A stretch of 64,000 nucleotides of DNA, taken from NCBI GenBank assembly GCA_002633005.1, contig NMRA01000136.1:542967-606966 (forward strand), read 5' to 3'. The notes under the pieces are model-generated. The model saw only the letters and a list, made by a program, of their open reading frames with translations. It was not told the origin of the DNA and ran no database searches. The position numbers were made by a program, and so were the translations under genes. Positions 25,301-38,600 of this stretch are shown here, in pieces. Origin of the DNA: Phoronis australis. Its lineage: Eukaryota; Phoronida; Phoronidae. The first letter of the stretch is position 1. Each line of letters opens with the position of its first letter.

Positions 25301-28300
25301 TCATCACCACCACCACCGCCGCCATTATCAAAACCACTGATACCAGCATCATTATCATCAGCAACACCGTCATCTTCACCACCACCACAAAATCACTATT
25401 ACTACCACCGCAATCACCAACATACCACTGTCGCCACTATCATCACTACAGTTCATCATTACCTACACATTGTCGTCACCTCCATCACCTTCTTCTTGAT
25501 CACAGCAATCTTCGACATCACCACAACCATAATCTTCATCACCCTCAACACCAGTACCACCACCACATCCACCAAAACTACTGTCACCACTGTCGTCATC
25601 AACACCTTCACTACCTCTAGATGTCACTATAATGACTGACACAGTCGTGAGCCCCATCACTACCTGTACAGTTTTTCATTACCAGCACCATCGTCATCAC
25701 CACCGTCACCATAATCACCACCTTCTTACCACTACAATCACCGTCATACCCATTATCACCAAAGTCACAACCACCATAATCATCACCATCACCACCACTA
25801 ACGCAGCCATCACCACCGCAACTACCATCCCCATTATCCTCGCTGCAGCTAGAGCTCACTATCGTTTCAAGCAACATTGGAACCCTTACCACTAACAACA
25901 CTATTATCATTACTACAGCAACCCTCACCTTCAATATCCAGCACCATCTTCATATCAATCGATTTCTTTACTAATTTGCCATCGTTACTACTGTCACCAT
26001 TATCCACCATATGCACGATGTTGCCAGATGTGAGACTGGAAATTTACATGGTGCTGTTTCAGAACACAAAATGTGGAACAGGCATGCTGTCTTTCAGATT
26101 TTATCTTCTCCGGTATAGGGATCACTTAATGGTGATAAAGATATCCGAAAACGCTACTCCAGTGGCATTTTGCTCCAAGAAGCTTCTTAAGCTAATTATT
26201 GAACACCGTCGTTTCCAGAGTTCCATTAATGATAAAGGTACGTGTTTCTTGCTGTTGAATTTTAGGTCAGTTCGTTAGCCTGGAGAGTATAAAGGGTTCC
26301 AGCCCCGGCTGTCCGCGCGAGTTAACACCCACAGCCATTCCAAAGTGTGACGCAGATTATGACCCCAAATGTACTGGTAAGGCAAAGACGCCATTCCTCA
26401 GAGCCAAGTACGACACACGCACGGGACAGTCTCCTGGTAGCCCAAGAGAGCAGGTGAGATTTACATCAATGTTTCGAATAATGCTCATCAACGCGTTACC
26501 TTAAGTCACGGCGTGTTTGTAAATGGCGCCACAGTTTCAGTTATACAGGAAAATTACAGCATCGACTGCTAAGGAACTGTTTAGAAAATCCAGTATTTAG
26601 GAGTTTCGAGAGAAAAAGATGGAACATTCTTAAAAGTCTCCTATTTAACAAAAACACGTTATCCCTCTGCACAAGAAGAAAACACCTTTCACCAACCGTT
26701 ATTTCTTGGGGAAATGTGGTGTATTTGGGCTACATAAGTGGCCAACAGAGAGTGGTCACCATAAACAGCACCGATACGTGAATCCTATTGTCTTGTTTAC
26801 AGACAAACGGCGTTTCGTCATTCATCGACGGCAGCGTCGTCTACAGTAACAGCATGGTTCGTCTGTCACAGATGAGATCGTTCAAGAATGGAAAACTGCG
26901 AACTCTCAACGAAGAAGGACTGATGCCGCCGCTAAATGACAAGAACATGCCCGTGTTGAACCTACCGCCGTCACGTGATCACAAGCTTTACGCGCCGGAG
27001 AGACAATGGCGTAAGTTTCGAAAATTGACCATGAACATGCGACAATTGGCTATAGTCATTATTGAATTCAAAACTCGTTCCGCGCAAAATTGTTTCAAAT
27101 TTGAACTTGGCAAATCATTCATCCCATATCAACCATGTCCGCTGCATAGGTTTACATAAATTATAGTTATTACTTAGTAGCAGGCACGTAGTTGAAATAA
27201 AGTGAAAGGAAGGAAGAAGGGAGTGTTGAAAGGAAGACGGGAAAGAGGTGCGGAGGAGCTAAGGAGAGGGAGGGAGGGAGGTCGCAAGAGGGATATTCCA
27301 AATGGATTAAAGAATAAGTTCAGTGCGTAACAATGCTGTTAATAACCAGGGCATTTGTTTCTATAGTGACAGGAGATGGGAGACTATTTCAACACCCCGC
27401 AATGCTGGCGTTCTATGTTATATTCATGCGATATCACAACCTCATGGCTACGCGCTACAAAACGGCTAACCCGGATTGGGATGATGAAACTATATTTCAG
27501 GCCGCCAGGAGGCGCGTCATTGCTGTGCAACAGGTAACACGCAACATGTAAAATGTTCTCTAGTGCGCATCTGTATACAAAATTAAATCAATATCTCACA
27601 TTCAGCCATTCAGCTCTTCATTCCATATACTAAACCCTGTTTTGGTGATTTCAATCAATCCTCGTTCTGTAACCTGCTAATACATCATTGGTGTCAATCT
27701 TCCAAGTTAAAAGCAGGAATCAACTAAAAACTCCCTATCCCACAGATTGGACATTATGGTCTTTGGTGGGTGGTCTTTTCCCGCAGTTGCCGTGTAATTC
27801 GCTAAAAGCGTTGGTCACGCTTGCCCGTTTAGAGTGTCATCCAACTAGAGCTTTTGAGGGTTGCCAAGGGTAACAGATCGAGTGATTACTTTGTTTCATA
27901 GAACTAGGTGAGAAGGTCGTTTGTATTCTGTAAATAGACGTAAACCGTTTTGGTATCCTTTTAAATAAGTCACACCACTGATTCATTTCCGCCATCTTGA
28001 GAGTAATAGCATCTATTCTATTCTAATTAAGCACATATAACAACGTACAGTCGGCAAAGAAGATAAATATTTTTATAAATGGCTATCGAGAGACTTTGTT
28101 ACGATTTCTTTCAGAAAATATACGCCTACGACTTTTATCCAGCTTTCAACAACGACGCTTTGGACCCATATACAGGCAAGTCTTACTAACATAGTGCATC
28201 ATACCTCTCCAGCAACCGTACACGGCAAACTTGCTTGCCCTAGCTGAGAATGTACTTTGTGTTTGACATATATCTCATACTGAACATAGACCGTGCGTCA

Positions 28301-31300
28301 GCGAAGTTCCGTGGCCGCCTATTGGTTGGGCCACCACTAGGAATTAAAATTGGTTTGAAAATGCCATACATTTTATGGAGTTTTTAACTGAAAAAAGACA
28401 AAGAAGAACATTAAAACTATTACACGATTTTATACCACAATAATAGCGTCGACTGGTCAATACAACCGTGTAATAGCCCATTTAGTTATCTCTCTTGTAA
28501 GCTAACATTTTGGCGGGAAACCCAGGCCTCAAGAGTTTCGAGTCGCCGACTTTACCACTAGACCACTCAGCGGCTGACGTCATCGAACGTGAAAATACTG
28601 TACTTAAATGAGCACCCGCAACAATCGCATGTTCAGCAAAGGGCTTTGCACCGACATTTATACGCTATGGAAAATAAGACGCATAATTTCCATAAAAACG
28701 ATATTTTAATTCAGTGTTCTCTCACTTGTAAATCACCGATCTCCAATTTGAATGATGGTATCGTGTCGTCGGGATCCTTTGACTTGAGCATTATACTCAG
28801 TTACTAGTGGTAACCTACTTTAGCAGACGATATTTTCCCGGTCGAAGCTTAGCGTGATAAAATGTGTAGTAAGCTATAATAGTTGCTAAACTTTAATTTA
28901 TAGATTCACTTTATTTCTATTTTGTTTAATTTTCAATTGGTTTTGAGTAAAAGCATTATTTGACAAAAATAGCTCGGCTTTTCTTAAAAGGTCACTGCTT
29001 TAACGCCCCGAGGGTGATAATTCTACAAAATCCATGAGGGCTCTAGATAACGACTTCGCCATGTAATAATCTATATTTAGCTAGCGGCCTTACAAACCAG
29101 CAACGTAAGTCAGCACGAAATATAATCGAATGGTAGCTGAGAGTGTTGAATTATAAACACACGAACTGCTATTAAAAGATTTACATCTGCGTCTACCGGT
29201 AGTATCTGTCGACCCCTTATGTAAATAAATGAAATTTTACTTGCACTTTAATTCCTGTTTTGCTTCTTTACACAGGCTACAAAGATTACGTCCACCCAGG
29301 TGTCAGTCATCTGTACCAATCAGCCGCGTTCAGGTTCGGTCACACCATTGTACCGCCGGGATTTTACAGACGGTAAATACCAGGATTGGTTGGCATCAGT
29401 GTTTTGAATAATTAGCTTTTATTCAACAATTGAGAAAACACTCCTCACTTTACGTGAAAATCTATTTTGCATACCTGATGGATGCTAGCTATTTGCCGAT
29501 GTTAGATGGCTGAAAAGTTAATGGTTACCCATGGTTACATGTAGATATCCGGAATGTTGTTGAAAAAAGTTTTTACTGTAGATGCCAAAAGTATCTGTCA
29601 TTTCGTATTTGTCTAATCACCTTTTGATCATATACTTCAGTGACGCAAAGTGCAATTTCTACACAACGACCGAGAAGACGCACGAGCCTGGCGGATATCC
29701 AGCTGTCAGAATGTGCAACACTTGGTTCCACGGTGACGTGAGTACCAACTGACTTTTTTGTAAATAAGCGGACACTTCACATTACAAAGAACAATAGATT
29801 GTGTAATTGCAGTCATCCAAAGCAGAATGAAAGCAACCAAATGAAGAACATGCATCTATATTCTCCAGCCAACTGGTGGCATGATTAACAAATATTCCAC
29901 TAATTGCATACCGTAAAAAGGTCAGGGGGGACGGAAATTTCCGGCAAATGACGGCCGGTTGTTGGGAAGGTTTCGTTTCTTACAGGATGGCAACACTGCA
30001 GCTTCCCTCTACGTCTTCGTTGCTCATACGTTAATAAAAATGGATTTGTTCTAAATTTAACATCAGGGTTTTATTTTATTTTAATTCTTTGAAGTGGAAG
30101 TACTTCCATTTATGAGTATGATTGCATCAGAGGTCACTCGCGTCTTGTGACCAGCCGTTCAAGGTAGACCTTTTTCACACATTCCCACAAGAATTTTACT
30201 TGGCCTTATCTTACGCTAGTAACATGTTGTCCATTTTAGAAACGATCACCTAAACCATGTGGCATTTTGTATCTAGGCCCATTGCAGATTTCCATCTAAA
30301 ACATAAAAATTGAACAGAGGCGATAGCCACTTACAGGAGTCTCGGATTTTGAGAACCAGTTTGTTACCCAGTTGAGGAAATTGGTTTACAAAACGCGAGA
30401 CCGCTGTTAGTAACTATTACCTGAACATAAGTGAAATGTTAGATATTGCTCTAAAACTCCTAAAATCTTTGTACTTCAAATGGAAATCAGTAAAGAGAGG
30501 ATTGTGATACTATAACAACTACAAGTACAACCACCGAAGTGATTTAGTCTGCTGTTCTTGTTGTTCATCCATATCCATACTATTGGTGGAACTACTTTAA
30601 AAGCGCCTGTCAGAAGGACATTGATCTATGAAAATGTTAATGACAATATTGTTGCAAAAAGTAAATTATTTTTACATTTACAGGAGGCGTTTGAATACGG
30701 CCTAGAACCACTATTACTTGGAATGGCATCTCAAATCACTGAACGCGAAGATCACGTATTGAACGAGGATGTGAGGGGTATGCATACACATTTAAAAAAT
30801 TAGTTCCAGCATTACGACTTTTGTCAAAAACTCATTTACATCAGTTTCATTTCGTCTGCAGCGGAAACAAATACACTCATGTCATTTGCAATTGCTTTTT
30901 TGAAGGTAAAGTCTTTGGCCCTCTACAACATTCGCGAAGAGATTTAACTGCACTGAATATCAAGAGAGGTCGGGACAATGGCTTCTTAGACTACAACACG
31001 GCTAGGAAATTGCTGGGACTGAAGCCAAAAACAAACTTTTCTGACATCAATCCGTGGCTGTACGCCAGAGACCCAGAGGTATTGTTATGTTTTTGACGCC
31101 ACTATTGCAAAGTGGCTTATTGCTTAATGAAAATATTTATTTTAACCATTATATGGTAATTCCTCCAGTATTTTTAGACCGTTTATCGAATAAAAGTGAC
31201 TACATGATGGACTTATTAGATTATTGAATGCCATATTTAGGAAAAATCGAATAGGCGATATTCGAATATTCTTGAGTAGACCTACTGACATTAGACTCTC

Positions 31301-32694
31301 ATGATTGCTCGTTCGAAGGCTTGTCGTTTAGGTCCTACGATTGTGCCTGATTCTAATCATTGTGCTGGTAAGATTTTTAACGTCACAGTTGAGCACGTGC
31401 TATTTTATGAGTTCAAGTACGTTGCAATTTTGCGGAAAGCCGCGGAAACTCTGCAATGCCACATTATTGAATGATTATACTAAAAGTGAGTACTTGAGGA
31501 TACTATGTGGAATACATTTCCTGGCAACCCTCGAACTATAGCGCAGACTCTTCACTGCGTTTTGATATCCCGAAAATAACTCGGTCAAAACGCCAACTGA
31601 AGCCATTTGTCACCGAATACATTTCAAAAGTAATGACGAAAAATCCTCTGTCCTATCAACATTAACCCTTCATGGAAAATCAATACTTTTATTAGCATTT
31701 GGAATCGAAGTATCACAGAAACAACTTTTATCTATCGGACTGTACCGGTGACACTCGAGTTTTATTTTCCGAATTCACTTAGCTTATCGATAGAATCCCT
31801 GGTTGCGAATAAAAAGACGACAAAGTAGGTAAGGGGTCTGTATGCAACACACACAAGATTTTTGCAATACGTATACTAGCAAGCAATCTGCGTGACAGAT
31901 GCCTAAATAATAACTTTACTACAGACAAACACGGCATGTCGAATACAATAAATTAATACGACATCAATTTTCGGTTTCAGAGGTGTTCATTTGCTCATAT
32001 AGAACTATTTGGAAATATGTTTTTACTTATCCAATTAGTCAATTTGACCCTTAGCATTTACCCAATAGTGCAAAATCCAGGAATTTTCCTTAAAAACGTT
32101 TATTGTGATGTCTGACTGGCAATTGTATTGTTAAATTTTGCCATGAAGGTTGAGTGTTTAAAATGCATTCAGGTTTGATATACCTCGTAAGTAATTGTAT
32201 ATGCAGCAGTACTGAAATCTAATTTACCTGTTAAATTTTTAATTTTATCTTTTCCGAGCACGAGCATCAGATTTATGAACACAAAAATAATTTCGTCCTT
32301 CTCTCAAAATGCTTCCCAATACATTTGTAATGTCGTCAGGTGGTTTAAGCTACGTATACTTTTACACAATTTAAAAATATTTTCGTCATCATGTGTAAGG
32401 ACACAGTATTTCTGAGAATTTAGGGAAGACTCAAACTTCCTCGAAATCACCTGATCTACATGTCCTTCTGCTTGCTTGCTTTCTATTCACTCAAGATACT
32501 GTTCACACATTTCAGGCTTTCACAAGGCTCAGTTCAGCATACGACGGCAACATCAACAATGTAGACATCTTTGTTGGCGGCTTGTTTGAGAGCACGCAGG
32601 AAGGTCCAGGGGAGCTATTCAAACTGATCATCAGAGACCAGTTTACGAGATTTCGAGACGGGGATAGATTCTGGTTCGAAAATAAGATAAATGA
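19354..32694 (+). CDS. DUOX: DUOX exons 1-12: signal peptide and peroxidase-homology domain
   Basis: Residues 1-19 form a signal peptide (LLVSSIVLRLAVITG). Exon 2 starts the domain with EVPRYDGYYNNVANPAWG, the hallmark DUOX N-terminus. Further landmarks are GTHLYRKIPAAYSDG (exon 3), GCPREL (exon 4), FIDGSVVY (exon 5), MRYHNLMATRY with NPDWDDETIFQAARRRVI (exon 6), SAAFRFGHTIVPPGFY (exon 8), EDHVLNEDVRGKVFGPLQ and IKRGRDNGFLDYNTARKLLGL (exons 10-11), then GGLFESTQEGPGELFKLII and FRDGDRFWFEN (exon 12). The FRFGHT histidine (about residue 326) is the proximal heme ligand of animal peroxidases and is kept. The distal side, exon 3-4 junction FGQFVSLES, lacks the canonical distal D-H-D histidine, as is usual in DUOX. 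Exons 1 and 2 are separated by a 4.6-kb intron with no recognised gene. Confidence 0.93.
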
Positions 32695-35600
32695 GTAGGT
32701 TTTTATGAACGAGATAGCGTTTTTCACAAAGCGATGCTAACAAAATTTTCATTGTCATTTTACGGTTGGGAGGAGAGATGTCATACAAAAATGACAGCAG
32801 AATGGCTGTCATCTCCAGCAACACCGTCAATAGACGCTAGATATACGATTTCGAAATATCCTTTCGATTTAAAGGTACCCCAAGTTGCCAGAAGTTCAGT
32901 TTATCACAGACACATGTACGAGTAAACAGATACGATGTACATGTATTCAAAAGCAACTTCCTAGCAGACGCTGGTTTGTGTGACATTTTCGGATCCTGGG
33001 TAAGAGGACTGTTGCTCACTATCCGGAAAAGTTGTCAAAAAGGGGATCGGTGACATTTTCACGAAAGACGTCGCTCTATTCAGTTGGCGGCTAGTCTTTC
33101 ACATATGGCACATCACATTTACAAAATACCGCGAAAAATGGGTGATGAGGCTGGATCTCGCGAGATCATATCGGTTCGTATACGCGCCAAATAAACCGCA
33201 GAAAAACGTTTCGTCACTGTTTTAATTTGAATGAGAATTGTAGCAGTTAGGACTAAGTTCTTAAAAATGGTAATTATAATACTTGTAGATGAGAAAATCC
33301 GTATTTGTCGACTCGTTTACGTATCAAAATAAAGACTTATCTCCCTTGTCATGCATACTCGGGGAATTCCCTGTCAATGGAATCCCCACATGCAAATGGC
33401 GGAGTAGGCTAAGCACTGCGAGCAAAATCCCGAGTCTCCAAGTAAATAAGTGATCTTGAAATTCTTGATTTACGTGCCCTGGTGTTTAATGGACGATTTC
33501 CACAATATGTTGCGCACCTCACCCTTGAAAAAACAATAACTTTAATAAATGGTGTCTCCTCGTTTCAGATTCTTCACTGACGAAGAACTTGAAGAAATCT
33601 ACAACACGACGCTTTATTCTATTATCTTGGACACGACAAGTATCAAACCTGGGGATATACAAGAGAACGTGTTCTTTTGGAAGGAAGGTTTGCATAATTT
33701 AATATGTGGGAATGCGATTGCGGTGGGTGAATTTTGGGACAGCTTATCATTTTTGGAGAGCTTTATTTTTTCTACTATGAGACATTTTAGACGAGTTGAA
33801 GGAACAATCAAACAGACGCTGATATACAGTTTCTATTATTTCATGTTCACGCCACAGATCGTTTATTTAAATTTAGACATTACCACCAACCAAGTACCGG
33901 TAACTTGCTTTCTTTTCAGGCGACCCCTGTGAGCAGCCGAAGCAACTTAATGGCTCTGATCTCAGCGAGTGTAACGCCAACAAAGGTCATGACTTTTTTA
34001 GCGGAAGTGAAACTGGTTTCATCGTTATAGTTCTTGGAATATTTATATTTATAATCGGTTCGTATTCGACTACATCACTTTTCCTATACTTAATTTGTCC
34101 CAGTATAAGAAACATTTATAAAGCAATAGCCGTTACGTAGGAACATGACTGTGTCCTATAACTCTTGACTCGCGAAACTCTTTTTGCGATAAGACTATTC
34201 TGAGTGCAAACGTTAACCTAGTATTTTCTCAGATAACGTCCACAACCACTTTCAAGGGCACTTGTAAGGTCGCAAACCTAGACGCAAAACCAGCAAGAAC
34301 TAATGCGATAAGCTAGTTAGTAATTCAGAGTGTTTAGACATTGTTTTCTATCATGAAACCAAACGTTCCAGATTTGCATTGTAACCACGTGCAGCAGTGG
34401 CCATCTTGCAAAGGTGCACAATTTAATAAGACAGAGAGGTTGGCAGGTAAACGTACTCTGGCGAGATCTAGGGTAACGTTACTTGCAGGATAATAGGCTA
34501 ATTGAAAGGACCTTCATTGCTTCGCGCAGGTCTGCCTCTTGTGACATTTACTATAGTGCTGCACTCGACACAATGGCCGAGTGCTGCAATATAGACTTTA
34601 TACATCGCCAAATATTGTCAGTTGGGCAAAAATACGTGCCGGCGTTCATAGCAAAGAATTGTAGCACTGGACACATATTATCGCTCCAAGGGGGAGACAG
34701 TATGTGTCGAGTACATATGCTGTCTTATTGTGATGTCACATATTGTCCCCTGCTAACAGATTATCTTTAGCAAAATATACCTGTATACATGTAGACCAAC
34801 GCAGGGGTCTGATTGCAGAGTTCGAGTAAGGGACTGACCAAAAGTTGCGAAAAGCAAGACGGGTCTTGTGTAGCTCAAATGTTCCAGTTTGCAAAATCAG
34901 CACTCCTGCAAGCGAGACTGACATGAGGGGTGGTTATCGTCAACAACTATCTCCTAAATCTTCCCCTTGTTCAATTTGCTGCAACCTCATTTCGGGCTTT
35001 CTTACAATTTCCTGGACCTCGCCCTGGCTCTAAATTCGCCTATTTGCCAAAAAACCCTGATAAGCAGAAAACCTTTCAGGAAACTTGGGGACAATATGTT
35101 CCGGTGTTAAGTGCACATATTGTCGCGCCCGACACATAATGTCACTGCGCGACAATGTGTGCCAAGATTTTTGTCACAGCACAGCTCCGCATGCTACTTC
35201 AGTTAGGTGCTAATATTTCTAGATAATAACTCACATCCCCTGCGTTTTAGGTTCTTTCTTGGTTCCCGTAATCGTGCTCAAGTTGAGGTTTATCTTACGC
35301 CGAGGTCGCTTCAGATCCTGGGAGCATTCCACTGTGTTCAACGCAAGCACTGCAGAGAAACATTTCACATCGGAGGAAGATGAAGGTTGGTTATACTTGT
35401 GTATTTTCTTGGTTACTGGTTCTTGAAACTTTGGAAAGTTGATGAAGTCATAAAGAAGACTGGCCTTATAAAAGTTTACTGTAACTCAATCGTAGCATCA
35501 ATCATCTGATCAGGAAAGAGTGATGTCAAAGCATAGGCGGGTTTACGTGGATGAGGCAAGGCGTTCGCTCGCACAACAGGCACAACCACAAAAACAACGC

Positions 35601-38600
35601 CATTGCCTTGTCGCTTTTAGCGCTTACATTGTACCTGGACATTTACCTGTCGGAAGTAGAAATAACCCAAACGCAAAAATGTTAATGACCACGGCGATGC
35701 GTGTCGATGGGGAAGAGCTTTATTCCATCGACCTCCTTGTGCCCATCCGTGGCCACGCCGGTGAGAGTGATATTTTTATAACAGATGTGTTAAAACCAAA
35801 CATCCCGTCGTATTTGAAAACCACCATTTTCTTCGTGCTTTGACACTCTTATTATCCATAATAGCACCATGTAAGGAACTGATTGGCCGCTTCAATTGCT
35901 AAATGGATTTTTTTAATTTTTGATGTTTTCTATTTAGCGTTGGGTGGAACTTAAAACTCGTAGAATACAAGATTTTTGCTTCAAGGCGGAATGTGTAGCG
36001 CATGCTTAGCGCGTTCAACATTAAAACCCTTGATTAGTATTCCTTTCCAGCGCTAGCAGGAGTTATTAAAATTTAGTACGAGTTGTGACGCAAAATCGCC
36101 TTTTCAGAATCGAATTATATTTTTTCACAGTCATTGAGTATCACGACAAGGGTAAATGGCGACATGTGAGTGTCACGTTCCTTGAAGCAGAAAGTTCTAT
36201 TGTCATTCAAGACAAGTGTGGCAATATTCTGAGAAACATAAATCTGGGCAGCACAGACATGATTGTTCTTCAGCGANCAGAAACAACTTTTATCTATCGG
36301 ACTGTACCGGTGACACTCGAGTTTTATTTTCCGAATTCACTTAGCTTATCGATGGAATCCCTGGTTGCGAATAAAAAGACGACAAAGTAGCTAAGGGGTC
36401 TGTATGCAATACACACAAGATTTTTGCAATACGTATACTAGCAAGCAATCTGCGTGACAGATGCCTAAATAATAACTTTAGTACAGACAAACACTGCATG
36501 TCGAATACAATAAATTAATACGACATCAATTTTCGGTTTCAGAGGTGTTCATTTGCTCATATAGAACTATTTGGAAATATGTTTTTACTTACCCAATTAG
36601 TCAATTTGACCCTTAGCATTTACCCAATAGTGCAAAATCCAGGAATTTTCCTTAAAAACGTTTATTGTGATGTCTGACTGGCAATTGTATTGTTAGATTT
36701 TGCCATGAAGGTTGAGTGTTTAAAATGCATTCAAGTTTGATATACCTCGTAAGTAATTGTACATGCAGCAGTACTGAAATCTATTTTACCTGTTAAATTT
36801 GTTAATTGTGTCTTTTCTGAACACGAGCATCAGATTTATGAACAAAAAATAATTTCGTCCTTCTCTCAAAATGCTTCCCAAATACATTTGTAATGTCGTC
36901 AGGTGGTTTAAGCTACATATACTTTTACACAATTTAAAGATATTTTCGTCATCATGGGTAAGGATACAGTATTTCTGACAATTAAGGGAAGGCTCAAACT
37001 TCCTCGAAATCACCTGATCTACATGTCCTTCTGCTTGCTTTCTATTCACTCAAGATACTGTTCACACATTTCAGGCTTTCACAAGACTCAGTTCAGTATA
37101 CGACGGCAACATCAATAACGTGGACATCTTTGTTGGCGGCTTGTTTGAGAGCACGCAGGAAGGTCCAGGGGAGCTATTCAAACTGATCATCAGAGACCAG
37201 TTTACGAGATTTCGAGACGGGGATAGATTCTGGTTCGAAAACAAGATAAACGAGTAGGTTTTTATGAACGAGACAGTGTTTTTCATGAAGCGTTGCTAAC
37301 AAAATTTTCATTGTCATTTTACGGTTGGGAGGAGAGATGTCATACAAAAATGACAGCAGAATGGCTGTCATCTCCAGCAACACCGACAGTAGTCACTAGA
37401 TATCCGATTTCGAAATATCCTTTCGATTTAAAGGTACCCCAAGTTACCAGAAGTTCAGTTTATCACAGACACATGTACGAGTAAACAGATACGATGTATT
37501 CAAAAGCAACTTCCTAGCAGACGCTGGTTTGTGTGACATTTTTGGATCCTGGGTAAGAGGACTGTTGCTCACTATCCGGAAAAGTTTTCACAATGGTGAT
37601 CGGTGACATTTTCACGAAAGACGTCGCTCTAGTCAGTTGGCGGTTAGTCTTTCACATGTGGCACATCACATTTACAAAATACCGCGAAAAACGGGTGATG
37701 AGGCTGGATCTCGCGAGATCATATAGGTTCGTATAATTACGCGCCAAATAAACCGCAGAAAAACGTTTCGTCACTGCTGTAATTTGAATGAAATTTGTAG
37801 CAGTTAGGACTAAGTTCTTTTCAAAATGGTAATTATAATACTTGTAGATGAGAAAATCCGTATTTGTCGACTCGTTTACGTATCAAAATAAAGACTTATC
37901 TCCCTTGTCATGCATACTCGGGGAATTCCCTGTCAATGGAATCCCCACATGCAAAATGCGGAGTAGGCTAAGCAGTGCGAGCAAAATTCCTAGTCTCCAA
38001 GTAAATAAGTGATCTTGAAATTCTTGATTTACGTGCCCTGGTGTTTAATGGACGATTTCCACAATATGTTGCGCACCCCACCCTTGAAAAAACAATAACT
38101 TTTATAAATGGTGTTTCCTCGTTTCAGATTCTTCACTGACGAAGAACTTGAAGAAATCTACAACACGACGCTTTATTCTATTATCTTGGACACGACAAGT
38201 ATCAAACCCGGGGATATACAAGAGAACGTGTTCTTTTGGAAGGAAGGTTTGCATAATTTAATATGTGGGAATGCGATTGCGGTGGGTGAATTTTGGGACA
38301 GCTTATCATTTTTAGGAGAGCTTTATTTTCTCTACTGTCAGACATTTTAGACGAGTTGAAGGAACAATCAAACAGACTCTGGTATACAGTTTCTATCATT
38401 TCATGCTCACGCCACAGATCGTTTACGGTCGCGCAGTCATCTTTCAAACTGGTGGACGGCTTCAAGTGTTGCACTGAACCAAAAACCCATTAAAATTTAG
38501 ACATTACCACCAACCACGTACCGGTAACTTGTTTTCTTTTCAGGAGACCCCTGTGAGCAGCCGAAGCAACTGAATGGCTCTGACCTCAGCGAGTGTAACG

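Noticed and set aside
25116-25934. Long ORFs on both strands rich in Thr/Ile/His or Val/Met/Gly
   Set aside because: They are read-outs of the imperfect CAY repeat inside DUOX intron 3, with no start context, splice logic or domain.
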